A stretch of DNA of 42,967 bases from Actinomadura kijaniata NBRC 14229 (GTDB lineage: Bacteria; Actinomycetota; Actinomycetes; Streptosporangiales; Streptosporangiaceae). Below are positions 30,089 to 38,595 of the stretch, in pieces. The notes below the pieces were generated by a model, which saw only the letters and a list, made by a program, of their open reading frames with translations, made no database searches and was not told where the DNA came from. Location of the stretch: contig NZ_BCQR01000105.1 of the NCBI RefSeq assembly GCF_001552175.1, positions 1 through 42,967 of the forward strand, in the 5' to 3' direction. How positions within the stretch are numbered: the stretch's first letter is position 1; every line of letters starts with the position of its first letter. The position numbers and the translations under genes were made by a program.

Positions 30089-31138
30089 TCACCGCTTCTC
30101 GGGCTTCTGCTGGCCGAGCCCGGGCGGGCTGGTCAGGAAGCCCACGCCCCACGACAGGTGGATCGTGGCGAACACCAGCGGCAGCCGCACCCACGCGCCC
30201 GGCGGCAGGCCCCGGCCCTCCACGGCCGCGCCGAGGACGATCGCGGCGGCGTACCCGCCGGGCAGGATCCAGCCGGGCCAGAAACCGAACGCGCCCGCGA
30301 CCGTGCCGGCCGCCATCGCCACCACCGCCATCGGCGGGGCCAGGTAGCGCAGGTTCAGCGTGCCCTGGTGCTCGCGGCCGACCACGCGCCGCCAGCGTCC
30401 GGTGTGGAACTGCTGCTTGGCCAGCGCCTTCAGGTTGGGGCGGGGCCGGTAGGCGACCCGCATCCGGGGGGTGAAGTACACCTTGCCGCCGGTCTGGCGG
30501 ATGCGGTGGTTCATCTCCCAGTCCTGGGCGCGGGTGAACGTCTCGTCGTAGCCGCCGACGCGCTCCAGGGCGCTGCGCCGGAACGTGCCGAGGTAGACCG
30601 TCTCGACCTCGCCCGCCTCGCCGCCGGTGTGGAACCGCGCGCCGCCCAGCCCCAGCGGGGAGGTCATGGCGCGGGCCACGGCCTTCTCGAACGAGGTGGT
30701 GCCCTCGGCGGCCATGATCCCGCCGACGTTGTCCGCGCCGGTCTCCTCCATCGTCTCGACGGCGGCGCGCACGTAGTCGTCGGGCAGCAGCGAGTGCCCG
30801 TCCACCCGGACGATGATCGAGTACAGCGACGCCTTGATCGCGATGTTGAGGCCGTTCGGGGTGCGGCCGGTGGGGTTGGCCACCACCTTGATCCGCTGGT
30901 CCTCGGCCGCGAGCTTGCGGGCGATCTCCTCGGTGCGGTCCCGCGACGGGCCGATCGCCAGCACCAGTTCCAGCTCGCCGGGATAGTCCTGGTCGAGGAT
31001 GCGGCGGACGGCGTCGGCCAGATGGCGTTGCTCGTTCAGCACCGGCATGATCACCGAAACGGCGGGCCAGGTGCGGGCGCCGACGGCGGCCTGCGGGGCG
31101 CCGGTGGGGGCGCCGTGCGCGTGGGGAGACGGATTCAT
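30089..31138 (-). CDS. Membrane-associated family 2 glycosyltransferase (ExoA-like)
   Basis: 349 aa. The GT-A domain covers residues 25-260: AVSVIMPVLNEQRHLADAV, the VDGH variant of the DxD motif, and QDWEMNHRIRQTGG. Two to three hydrophobic helices follow (MAVVAMAAGTVAGAFGF, GYAAAIVLGAAV, LVFATIHLSWGVGF). Succinoglycan-type transferases share this layout. It is divergent from the LCP ligase and may build or extend the glycan whose attachment that ligase performs. Confidence 0.88.
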   Translation of the reverse strand: MNPSPHAHGAPTGAPQAAVGARTWPAVSVIMPVLNEQRHLADAVRRILDQDYPGELELVLAIGPSRDRTEEIARKLAAEDQRIKVVANPTGRTPNGLNIAIKASLYSIIVRVDGHSLLPDDYVRAAVETMEETGADNVGGIMAAEGTTSFEKAVARAMTSPLGLGGARFHTGGEAGEVETVYLGTFRRSALERVGGYDETFTRAQDWEMNHRIRQTGGKVYFTPRMRVAYRPRPNLKALAKQQFHTGRWRRVVGREHQGTLNLRYLAPPMAVVAMAAGTVAGAFGFWPGWILPGGYAAAIVLGAAVEGRGLPPGAWVRLPLVFATIHLSWGVGFLTSPPGLGQQKPEKR

Positions 31139-31325
31139 TCAGGTCCCTCGGGCCGGTCCCGGCCGGGCGTGCCGGGAGAAGGCCACGTTCCTTCCTTGCT
31201 CGCTCGCCTGTGACAGGACCCGGGTACGGGGGACACCGGGATGAAGGTCACAACGGCGCCACGTTACCAGCATCCCGCGCGCTCTCCCCTCGGTTCCCGC
31301 TGGGGGCTCCCCGCCAATGCGGCGA

Positions 31326-31359
31326 CACGGACACCGGGTAACGAACGTCCCGGTGTCCG
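31326..31359. promoter_or_regulatory. 12-bp inverted repeat upstream of LCP gene
   Basis: ACGGACACCGGG and its exact complement CCCGGTGTCCGT are separated by 10 bp. A third copy of GGACACCGGG occurs at about 31231-31240, nearer the divergent glycosyltransferase. The dyad lies 69 bp before the LCP start, next to TTTAGAGT, a possible -10 element. It could be an operator for a shared regulator of the divergent pair, or an RNA hairpin. Confidence 0.55.
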
Positions 31360-31427
31360 TCACTTTAGAGTGGGGACGACTCGCGTCGGACGACGCCGGG
31401 GGCGAGCTGCGGGAGGCGACGGCGACG

Positions 31428-33089
31428 ATGGCAGACGGGCACGACGGCGACCCGCTGGAGCGGTACTTCAGGCCGCGTCCGGGAAGCGGTGACGCCGCCG
31501 CCGAGGGCGGTGCGTCCGACGGTGACGGGCCGGTCGAGGGCGTGACCGTCGACGGCGTTCCCGCGCCGCGGGTGCCGGTGGAGACACGGCGCGGCCCGCG
31601 GCGGCCGGAGCCGGGGCTCAGCCCGCGCGCGGTGATGAACGCCCGGCGGCAGCGCCGGTTCCTGATGGTGACCGGCGGGATGTCGGCGTTCGTGCTGCTG
31701 ACCTCGGGCGGGGCGTGGGCGTTCCAGAACTACGTGTCCGACGCGCTGAAGAGCGTGTCGGTGGGCGGTCTCGGCCGGGGCGGGGACGACCCCAAGGGCG
31801 CGATGACGATCCTGGTCGCCGGGGTGGACCGGCGCGAGGGCCTCACCCGCGAGCAGCAGAAGGCGGCGCGGCTGGGCCGCGAGCCGGGCGAGCGCTCCGA
31901 CACGATGCTGCTGGTCCACGTCTCCCGCGACCACGACCGGATCACCGTCGTGAACCTGCCGCGCGACTCCCACGTGACGATCCCGGCCCACCGGTCGAAC
32001 GGCTCGGAGGGGCCGAAGGGGCAGCCGGTCTCGGCCCGTCCGGGCAAGCTGACCTGGGCGTACCAGTTCGGCGGGCCGACGCTGACGGTCGACACGGTCA
32101 AGCGGGCGACGGGCGTGGCGATCGACCACTACGTCGAGGTCAACTTCTACGGCTTCGTCAGCATGGTCGACGCGCTCGGCGGCGTGGACGTGTGCACCGA
32201 GCAGGCGATCGACGACCCCAAGAGCGGGCTGAAGATCCCGGCGGGCAAGTCCCATCTGGACGGGTTGAAGGCGCTCAGCTTCGCGCGCGCCCGCTACACG
32301 CTGACCGGCGGCAGCGACCTGGGGCGGATCGACCGGCAGCAGCAGTTCATGGCGTCGATGATGAAGCAGGCGCTGTCCTCCCGGACGCTCAGCGACCCGG
32401 TGAAGTCGGCGCGGTTCCTGGACGCGGCCGTGAAGTCGCTGCGCGTGGACGAGAAGCTGAAGAAGAACCTGCCGGGCCTGGTGAACCAGATGAAGGACCT
32501 GTCGACCGACAGCGTCACCTTCGCCAAGGTCCCGCTGGCCAACCCCGGCTACAACGTCACCCTGTGGAACTCCGCCCAGCCCCAGTCCACCGTGCTGTGG
32601 GACCAGCGGCGCGCGGGCGAGCTGTTCGGCAAGATCTCCCGGGACCAGCCGGTGACCAAGCCGCCCGCCGCGCCCAAGCCGTCGCCGACGGCCACCGAGG
32701 ACCCCGACGCCCCGACGGTCGCGCCCGAGGACGTCCAGGTCCGCGTCCTCAACGCCGTCGGCACCCGGGGCCTGGCCCGCCGCGCCGCCGCCGAGCTGGG
32801 CGACGTGGGCTTCCGCACGACGGTCGTGCCGGGCGTCGCCCGCCGGGGCCAGGCCACCACGCTGATCCAGTACGGCCCGGACCGCGCCGAGTCGGCCAAG
32901 ACCCTGGCCGCCGCGATCCCGGGCGCCAGGCTCAAGCAGGTCGACTCCCTGGGGACCCGCGTCCAGGTGCTGGTGGGCCAGGACTGGGACGGCGCGAAGA
33001 AGGTCAAGGTCGCCAGGAAGCGGGACCAGCCCGCGTCGCCCGCCCCCGAGGTGGAGGCCGAGACCGCCACCGGCAAGCTCTGCAAGTGA
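31428..33089 (+). CDS. LCP-family (LytR-CpsA-Psr) cell-wall ligase with LytR_C domain
   Basis: 553 aa. A disordered N-terminus (1-70) precedes one membrane helix (about 78-97, FLMVTGGMSAFVLLTSGGAW). The LCP domain (about 125-280) has the conserved ERSDTMLLVHV, VVNLPRDSHVTIP and ALSFARARYT segments with the catalytic Arg and Asp. A LytR_C domain (about 435-520, VRVLNAVGTRGLARRAAAEL) follows. LCP enzymes transfer lipid-linked glycopolymers to peptidoglycan. ATG 31428 was chosen; GGGAGG lies 12 nt upstream. Its neighbours suggest that it attaches the product of the envelope cluster. Confidence 0.92.
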   Translation: MADGHDGDPLERYFRPRPGSGDAAAEGGASDGDGPVEGVTVDGVPAPRVPVETRRGPRRPEPGLSPRAVMNARRQRRFLMVTGGMSAFVLLTSGGAWAFQNYVSDALKSVSVGGLGRGGDDPKGAMTILVAGVDRREGLTREQQKAARLGREPGERSDTMLLVHVSRDHDRITVVNLPRDSHVTIPAHRSNGSEGPKGQPVSARPGKLTWAYQFGGPTLTVDTVKRATGVAIDHYVEVNFYGFVSMVDALGGVDVCTEQAIDDPKSGLKIPAGKSHLDGLKALSFARARYTLTGGSDLGRIDRQQQFMASMMKQALSSRTLSDPVKSARFLDAAVKSLRVDEKLKKNLPGLVNQMKDLSTDSVTFAKVPLANPGYNVTLWNSAQPQSTVLWDQRRAGELFGKISRDQPVTKPPAAPKPSPTATEDPDAPTVAPEDVQVRVLNAVGTRGLARRAAAELGDVGFRTTVVPGVARRGQATTLIQYGPDRAESAKTLAAAIPGARLKQVDSLGTRVQVLVGQDWDGAKKVKVARKRDQPASPAPEVEAETATGKLCK

Positions 33090-33097
33090 CGGGACCG

Positions 33098-33123
33098 CGG
33101 CCGGACTGAGATCATTCCGGCCG
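33098..33123 (+). terminator. Hairpin between LCP and kinase genes
   Basis: CGGCCGGA and TCCGGCCG (perfect 8-bp arms, 10-nt loop) lie 9 bp after the LCP stop. It has no T tract and may be a weak terminator or attenuator. Confidence 0.4.
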
Positions 33124-33144
33124 TGATCCCCTCGGAGGTTCGAC

Positions 33145-34602
33145 ATGCTGCCGCTACGGCCCGGTGACCCGGCCGCCGTCGGCGGCTACCCGCTGCTGGG
33201 CCGCCTCGGCGAGGGCGGCATGGGCCTGGTGTACCTGGCGCTGGCCGACGGCGGGCGGCACATCGCCCTGAAGGTGGTGCGGGACGGCCTCGACGACCCG
33301 CAGACGGCGGCCCGGTTCCGCCGCGAGGCGCGGACCGTGGCCCGCGTCCGCTCCCGGCACGCGGCGGCGATGGTGGCCGCCGGGCTGGACGCGCCGCCGT
33401 TCTGGCTGGCCACCGAGTACGTGCCCGGCCCGACGCTGCGGCAGGCGGTGGAGCGGCACGGGCCGCTGCCCGCCGGCACGTGCCTGCGGCTGCTGGCGGC
33501 GCTCGCCTCCGGCCTGGCCGACGTGCACGGGCAGGGCGTGCAGCACCGCGACGTCAAACCCGCCAACGTGGTGCTCGCCCCCGACGGCCCCCGGCTGATC
33601 GACTTCGGGATCGCGCGCGGCGAGGACCAGACCCAGATCACCCGGACGGGCGGCTGGAACGGCACCCCCGGCTACGTCGCCCCCGAGGTGGTGCGGGAGC
33701 AGGCGTTCGGCCCGGCCGCCGACGTGTTCTCGCTGGCGGTGACGGTCGCGTACGCGGCGACGGGCCGGCCGCCGTTCGGCACGGGCCCGCTGGAGGCGGT
33801 GCTGCTGCGCACCCTGAACGGGGACCCGGACCTGTCCGGCGTGGACGGCCGCCTCGCCGCCCTCCTGACGGAGGCGCTGGCCAAGGACCCGTCGGCCCGC
33901 CCCGCGCCCGCCCGCCTGGCCGAGAGGTGCGAGGCGCGGGGCGCGTTCACCGACGACCCCGCCTACCGGGACGCCACCTCCGCGCTGACCCTGCCGGTGC
34001 CGCCGGACGTCCCCACGGCGGTGAAGCAGGGCCTGGTCCCGTCCGGCCCCGGGTCCCGGAGCCGCACGCCCGTCGTCGTGGCCGGCGCCGCCGTCGCGGT
34101 CGTCGTGCTGGGGGCGGCGCTGGGCGTCCGTTTCCTCGACTCCCCCGACCAGCGCCCGAACGGCACGAGACCGACGGTGACGGTCTCCGCTCCGGCCAGG
34201 CCCACGTTCGGCGGGGAGATCGGCCAGCTGGAGGGCGGCAGGAAGTTCGGGACCTTCCTGACGGACAACATCAACCGCAAGGTGGCCATCGCCGCGCGCC
34301 TCGCCGGGGACGTGCGGCCCAGGGACGACCGGGGCCGCCCGATCACCGCGGGCAGCCGGGGCCACACCTCGGCGACGTTCACGATCTGGACGGAGTGCTT
34401 CGAGAAGCTGTCCCCGGGCGAACGGCCGACGCACGAGAAATGCACCGGCTACCAGGTGGCCATCGGCGGGACCGGGTCCCCCTGGAACGGCATGAGCTGG
34501 GTGCACGGCGGGCTGACGTTCCAGGGCAACTTCGAGGTCAGCGGGGGCACCGTCCATCAGGGCATCACGGCCATCGGCCTCACCCCCGTCCCCGCCGACT
34601 GA
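33145..34602 (+). CDS. Membrane Ser/Thr protein kinase (PknB-type) with non-PASTA sensor domain
   Basis: 485 aa with CGGAGG upstream. Kinase domain at residues 14-265: GRLGEGGMGLVYLA, ALKVV lysine, HRDVKPANVVL, DFGIARG, GTPGYVAPEV. A Pro-rich juxtamembrane part is followed by one helix (about 312-330, VVVAGAAVAVVVLGAALGV). The 150-residue extracellular part has two cysteines (WTECFEKL, HEKCTGYQ) and is not a PASTA domain. It is likely a sensor kinase whose ligand is unknown. It follows the LCP gene by 55 bp and could regulate envelope synthesis. Confidence 0.92.
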   Translation: MLPLRPGDPAAVGGYPLLGRLGEGGMGLVYLALADGGRHIALKVVRDGLDDPQTAARFRREARTVARVRSRHAAAMVAAGLDAPPFWLATEYVPGPTLRQAVERHGPLPAGTCLRLLAALASGLADVHGQGVQHRDVKPANVVLAPDGPRLIDFGIARGEDQTQITRTGGWNGTPGYVAPEVVREQAFGPAADVFSLAVTVAYAATGRPPFGTGPLEAVLLRTLNGDPDLSGVDGRLAALLTEALAKDPSARPAPARLAERCEARGAFTDDPAYRDATSALTLPVPPDVPTAVKQGLVPSGPGSRSRTPVVVAGAAVAVVVLGAALGVRFLDSPDQRPNGTRPTVTVSAPARPTFGGEIGQLEGGRKFGTFLTDNINRKVAIAARLAGDVRPRDDRGRPITAGSRGHTSATFTIWTECFEKLSPGERPTHEKCTGYQVAIGGTGSPWNGMSWVHGGLTFQGNFEVSGGTVHQGITAIGLTPVPAD

Positions 34603-34675
34603 CCGGATGGGCGGGAGTTGCCCGGACGGGAGCACCCGTGAAGGATGAGCGCCACGTTCTCACGAAGGCGGCGAA

Positions 34676-35155
34676 GTGGACATCACGGTCAGGTACGAGC
34701 CCACCTCGGACGAGGTGCTCCGGGCGTTCTCCCAGGGGCTCAGGCGGCAGCTCGTCACCATGTACGCGGTCCTGGTGGGCGTTCTGCTCGCGGGAGCGGC
34801 GGTCCTGTTCGCCACCGGCGACATGTCGATGGGCGTCGCCCTGCTCACCGCGTCCGTCCTGGCGCCCCTGGCGGGGCACTGGTGGTTCCGCCGACGCGCC
34901 CGGCAGCAGCTCGCGTTCCTGTGCGTCCCCACGACGGTGCGGGTGACCGACGACGGCTACGAGTGCCGCACCGACAAGTCCACCATGACGATGCGGTGGT
35001 CGATGTTCTCCGGCGTCACGGCCACCCCGGAGTTCTGGCTGCTGTTCGTGAACGGGCAGCCCGCGGCTTTCCTCCCCAAGGCCGCCTTCGACGGCGCGCG
35101 GCAGAACGAGATCGACGCCTTCCTCACCGCCCGGAAGCCGGCCGGAGCCCGGTGA
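34676..35155 (+). CDS. YcxB-like membrane protein
   Basis: 159 aa with a GTG start and GAAGG upstream. Two membrane helices lie at about 27-65 (VTMYAVLVGVLLAGAAVLF and MGVALLTASVLAPLAGHWW). The C-terminal half (VRVTDDGYECRTDKSTMTMRWSMF-type, W-x-x-F-x-G-V-T, FLPKAAFD) matches the YcxB-like domain, where a conserved W and L-P-K-x-x-F occur. Function in the family is unknown. It lies 74 bp after the kinase gene, in the same direction. Confidence 0.8.
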   Translation: MDITVRYEPTSDEVLRAFSQGLRRQLVTMYAVLVGVLLAGAAVLFATGDMSMGVALLTASVLAPLAGHWWFRRRARQQLAFLCVPTTVRVTDDGYECRTDKSTMTMRWSMFSGVTATPEFWLLFVNGQPAAFLPKAAFDGARQNEIDAFLTARKPAGAR

Positions 35156-35254
35156 CCGAATTCACCCGATCCTCATGTCGGCGACACCCGGACCTCGACC
35201 GCCGCGGGGACCATGAAGGCCACGGCCCTTCCCGACGACCCCGGGGGCGAGACC

Positions 35255-35380
35255 ATGTCCGAACTGCTGGCCGGGATCCTGGCCAAGGCCCTGCTGATGG
35301 CCCTGGAGGCGCTCGTCGTGCGCCTGTTCCTCCACTGGACGCGAACGATGCGCCACCGCACCGCGCTCCCGTCCGCCTGA
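35255..35380 (+). CDS. Small hydrophobic protein (41 aa)
   Basis: The ATG at 35255 is preceded by GGGGGCGAG; an in-frame ATG at 35213 would give 55 aa. The protein has one amphipathic or membrane helix (MSELLAGILAKALLMALEAL then VVRLFLHW) and a basic C-terminus (TRTMRHR). No family is recognised. Size and composition fit a small membrane-associated protein, but expression is unproven. It is convergent with the small secreted protein gene ending at 35385. Confidence 0.4.
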   Translation: MSELLAGILAKALLMALEALVVRLFLHWTRTMRHRTALPSA

Positions 35381-35384
35381 CCGG

Positions 35385-35735
35385 TCAGGCGCAGGGCAGC
35401 AGGGTGCCCTGGCTACCGGTGCCGATCCGGTAGCGCTTGGAGGGCGAACTTCCCTGACATCCGTAGGACGCGACACCGACGCCGGTGGCGACGGACTTCC
35501 ACACCCCGCTGGACGGGTCCTTCTGCGAGATGGTGACCGAGAGCCTGATGATGCGGCCGCTGGTGCAGATGCGGTACTTCTCCGCCACCACGTGAGTGCC
35601 GGTGAACTCCATGCTGCTCTCCACAAACGAGCAGTCGTCGGCGTACGCCGCCTGCGCGGACAGGGCGAGCGCCCCACCAAGCGGCAGCGCGGCCACAAGA
35701 CCGACGACCACCGTACGGGCCAGGGACCGGGACAT
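35385..35735 (-). CDS. Small secreted cysteine-containing protein
   Basis: 116 aa. ATG 35735 has GGAAGG upstream and begins a clear signal peptide (SRSLARTVVVGLVAALPLGG...AQAAYA, cleavage near residue 32). The mature part of about 85 residues has four cysteines (DDCSF, RICTSG, YGCQG, LLPCA), enough for two disulfides, and beta-strand-like segments (IIRLSVTISQKD). It resembles small exported proteins of Streptomyces-like bacteria but no function is known. A longer in-frame extension without signal features was rejected. Confidence 0.8.
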   Translation of the reverse strand: MSRSLARTVVVGLVAALPLGGALALSAQAAYADDCSFVESSMEFTGTHVVAEKYRICTSGRIIRLSVTISQKDPSSGVWKSVATGVGVASYGCQGSSPSKRYRIGTGSQGTLLPCA

Positions 35736-35834
35736 GGCGAAACCTTCCGAGAGGGAACCCGAACGCCCCCAGTCTTCGCGGCCACCCCACCCCGAACATC
35801 GGTGACGACCACCGAGATAACCCCGCCAACCGCG

Positions 35835-35870
35835 AACGCGCCCCGTCCCGGCTGGCGGGAGGGGCGCGTT
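35835..35870 (-). terminator. Hairpin near the acyl-CoA dehydrogenase 3' end
   Basis: AACGCGCCCC and GGGGCGCGTT (10-bp perfect arms, extended by an imperfect inner stem) lie 17 bp past the leftward acyl-CoA dehydrogenase stop at 35887. The right arm is followed by TTCG. Confidence 0.65.
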
Positions 35871-35886
35871 TTCGCTGGTCAACGTG

Positions 35887-37056
35887 CTACTTCAGGAGTT
35901 GGCGGGCCATGACCATGCGCTGGATCTGGTTGGTGCCCTCGTAGATCTGGGTGATCTTGGCGTCGCGCATCATGCGCTCGACCGGGAACTCGCGGGTGTA
36001 GCCGTAGCCGCCCAGGAGCTGGACCGCGTCGGTGGTGACGTCCATCGCCACGTCCGAGGCCAGGCACTTGCAGGCCGAGGAGACGAAGGTCAGGTCCGCG
36101 ACCTTCTCGCCGTGCATGGCGCGCTCGGACTTGATCGCGGCGTGGTAGGTGAGCTGGCGGGCGCCCTCCAGGCGCATCGCCATGTCGGCCAGCATGAACT
36201 GCACGCCCTGGAAGTCGGCGATGGCCTTGCCGAACTGCTTGCGCTCCTTGACGTAGCCGACCGCGTAGTCCAGCGCGCCCTGGGCGATGCCGAGCGCCTG
36301 GGCGGCGATGGTGATGCGGGTGTGGTCCAGGGTGGCCAGGGCGGTCTTGAAGCCGGTGCCCTCCTCGCCGATGATCCGGTCGGCGGGGATGCGCACGTTC
36401 TCCAGGATCACCTGGCGGGTCGGCGAGCCCTTGATGCCGAGCTTCTTCTCCTTGGGCCCGAACGACACGCCCTCGTCGGACTTCTCCACCACGAACGCCG
36501 AGATGCCGCGCGCGCCCTGGCCCGGGTCGGTCACGGCCATCACCGTGTAGTACTCCGACACACCCGCGTTGGTGATCCACATCTTGGCGCCGTTGAGCAC
36601 CCAGTGGTCGCCGTCGCGCACCGCGCGGGTCTTCATGCCCGCCGCGTCCGAGCCCGCGTCCGCCTCCGACAGGGCGTAGGAGAACATCGCTTCGCCCTTG
36701 GCCACCGGAGTCAGATACTTTTTCTTGAGCTCTTCGGAGCCCGACAGCAGGACCGGCACGGTACCGAGCTTGTTGACCGCCGGGATCAGCGACGAGGAGG
36801 CGCACGCGCGTGCGACCTCCTCGATGACGATCACGGTGGCCAGCGCGTCGGCCCCGGCCCCGCCGTAGGACTCGGGAACGTGCACCGCGTGCAGGTCGTT
36901 CTGCACCAGCGCGTCCAGGGCCTCCTGCGGGAAACGGGACTCCTCGTCGACCGCCGCCGCATGCGGGGCGATCTTGGCTTCGGCGAGCTCACGCACCGTC
37001 TGGCGGAGCATCTCGTGCTCCTCCGAGGGCGCGTAGGTGGGAAAGTCGGGACTCAT
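35887..37056 (-). CDS. Acyl-CoA dehydrogenase
   Basis: 389 aa, the standard length. N-terminal helical domain (EEHEMLRQTVRELAEAKIA), middle beta domain with FSYALSEADAGSDAAGM and WITNAG that bind FAD and substrate, and C-terminal helices with ERKQFGKAIADFQ. The catalytic base is the Glu in TQIYEGTNQIQR. It oxidises an acyl-CoA to the enoyl-CoA in fatty-acid or branched-chain catabolism; chain length is not deducible. ATG 37056 gives the usual N-terminus; an ATG 9 bp upstream is possible. It is divergent from UDP-glucose dehydrogenase. Confidence 0.95.
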   Translation of the reverse strand: MSPDFPTYAPSEEHEMLRQTVRELAEAKIAPHAAAVDEESRFPQEALDALVQNDLHAVHVPESYGGAGADALATVIVIEEVARACASSSLIPAVNKLGTVPVLLSGSEELKKKYLTPVAKGEAMFSYALSEADAGSDAAGMKTRAVRDGDHWVLNGAKMWITNAGVSEYYTVMAVTDPGQGARGISAFVVEKSDEGVSFGPKEKKLGIKGSPTRQVILENVRIPADRIIGEEGTGFKTALATLDHTRITIAAQALGIAQGALDYAVGYVKERKQFGKAIADFQGVQFMLADMAMRLEGARQLTYHAAIKSERAMHGEKVADLTFVSSACKCLASDVAMDVTTDAVQLLGGYGYTREFPVERMMRDAKITQIYEGTNQIQRMVMARQLLK

Positions 37057-37159
37057 AGCGCGCATGCTACCCGTCAGTACACTGCGCCGGGCTGGGCAGG
37101 TGTCCCGTCCGTCGGGACAGGTCTCCGCGGAGACCGCGGACAGTGAGAGGAATGATGAC

Positions 37160-38494
37160 TTGGCGCACCGCCTCACGGTGATCGGCACCGGCTATCTCGG
37201 CGCCACGCACGCCGCCTGCATGGCGGACCTGGGCTTCGAGGTGCTCGGTCTCGACGTCGACCAACACAAGATCGACTGCCTGTCCGCCGGGGACCTGCCG
37301 TTCTACGAACCCGGCCTGGAGCCGGTGCTGCGCCGCAACCTGGCGAACGGCCGGCTCCGCTTCACCACCTCCTACGAGGAGGTCGCCGAGTTCGGGGACG
37401 TCCACTTCGTCTGCGTGGGCACCCCGCAGAAGTCCGGGGAGTACGCCGCCGACCTGGCCTACGTGGACGCGGCCGTCGACTCGCTGGCGCCGCTGCTGCG
37501 CCGCCCCTGCCTGATCGTCGGGAAGTCGACCGTCCCGGTGGGGACCGCCGCGCGGCTGGCCGAGCGGATCGGCCGGCTGGCCCCGGCGGAGGGCGACGCG
37601 GTGCTGGCCTGGAACCCCGAGTTCCTGCGCGAGGGCTTCGCCGTGCAGGACACCCTGCACCCGGACCGGATCGTGGTGGGGCTGCCCACCGAGCAGGGCG
37701 CGGCCGAGCACGCCGAGAAGGTGCTGCGCGAGCTCTACAACTCGATGACCACGGCGGGGACGCCGTTCATCACCGCCGACTACCCCACCTCCGAGCTGGT
37801 GAAGGTGGCGGCCAACGCGTTCCTCGCCACCAAGATCTCGTTCATCAACGCGATGGCCGAGGTCTGCGAGGCCGCGCACGCCGACGTCACCAAGCTGTCG
37901 GAGGCGCTGTCGCACGACGACCGGATCGGCGGCAAGTTCCTCGGTCCCGGCCTGGGCTTCGGCGGCGGGTGCCTGCCCAAGGACATCCGGGCGTTCATGG
38001 CGCGGGCCGGTGAGCTGGGCGCCGACCAGGCGCTGACGTTCCTGCGCGAGGTGGACGAGATCAACATCCGCCGCCGGATCCGGATGGTGGACCTGGCGCG
38101 GCACCTGCTGGGCGGCTCGTTCATCGGCCGGACCGTGGGGGTGCTGGGCGCGGCGTTCAAACCGAACTCCGACGACGTGCGCGACTCCCCCGCCCTGGAC
38201 GTGGCCGCGACGATCCGCGCGCAGGGCGCGCGGGTCACCGTCTACGACCCGCAGGCCATGGACAACGCCCGCCGCGTCCACCCGGACCTGACCTTCGGCT
38301 CCTCGACGCTGGACGCCGCCCGCGGCGCCCACGTGGTGCTGCTGCTGACCGAGTGGGAGGAGTTCCGCGAGATGGACCCGGCGGAGCTGGCGTCGGTCGT
38401 CGCCGAGAAGAACATCGTGGACGGCCGCAACGCCCTCGACCCGGAGGTGTGGCGCGCCGCGGGCTGGAACTACCGCGCGCTGGGCCGCCCCTGA
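37160..38494 (+). CDS. UDP-glucose 6-dehydrogenase
   Basis: 444 aa from a TTG at 37160 with GAGAGGA 8 nt upstream; the protein then begins directly at the Rossmann motif GTGYLGATHAACMADLG. CVGTPQ, WNPEFLREGFAVQD and the catalytic Cys in GFGGGCLPKDIRAF are family hallmarks; GAAFKPNSDDVRDSP opens the C-terminal domain. It oxidises UDP-glucose to UDP-glucuronate, a precursor for acidic envelope glycans. A strong hairpin follows. It could feed the glycosyltransferases at 21409 and 30089, though it is not in their operon. Confidence 0.93.
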   Translation: MAHRLTVIGTGYLGATHAACMADLGFEVLGLDVDQHKIDCLSAGDLPFYEPGLEPVLRRNLANGRLRFTTSYEEVAEFGDVHFVCVGTPQKSGEYAADLAYVDAAVDSLAPLLRRPCLIVGKSTVPVGTAARLAERIGRLAPAEGDAVLAWNPEFLREGFAVQDTLHPDRIVVGLPTEQGAAEHAEKVLRELYNSMTTAGTPFITADYPTSELVKVAANAFLATKISFINAMAEVCEAAHADVTKLSEALSHDDRIGGKFLGPGLGFGGGCLPKDIRAFMARAGELGADQALTFLREVDEINIRRRIRMVDLARHLLGGSFIGRTVGVLGAAFKPNSDDVRDSPALDVAATIRAQGARVTVYDPQAMDNARRVHPDLTFGSSTLDAARGAHVVLLLTEWEEFREMDPAELASVVAEKNIVDGRNALDPEVWRAAGWNYRALGRP

Positions 38495-38498
38495 GACC

Positions 38499-38559
38499 CG
38501 TCGGGCGGCGGCGCGCCGCTCACCGGCAGCGCACCCGGGCGCCGCGCCGCCGCCCGACG
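38499..38559 (+). terminator. Long hairpin terminator after UDP-glucose dehydrogenase
   Basis: Seventeen-bp perfect arms (38499-38515 and 38543-38559) enclose a 27-nt loop, 5 bp past the stop. Confidence 0.75.
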
Positions 38560-38595
38560 CCCGGACCTCCCGGGATCGGGTCCTAAGCTGGCCGG

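Noticed and set aside
31365..33146. Leftward 593-codon frame opposite the LCP gene
   Set aside because: Antisense shadow; it lacks any motif while the rightward frame has complete LCP and LytR_C domains.
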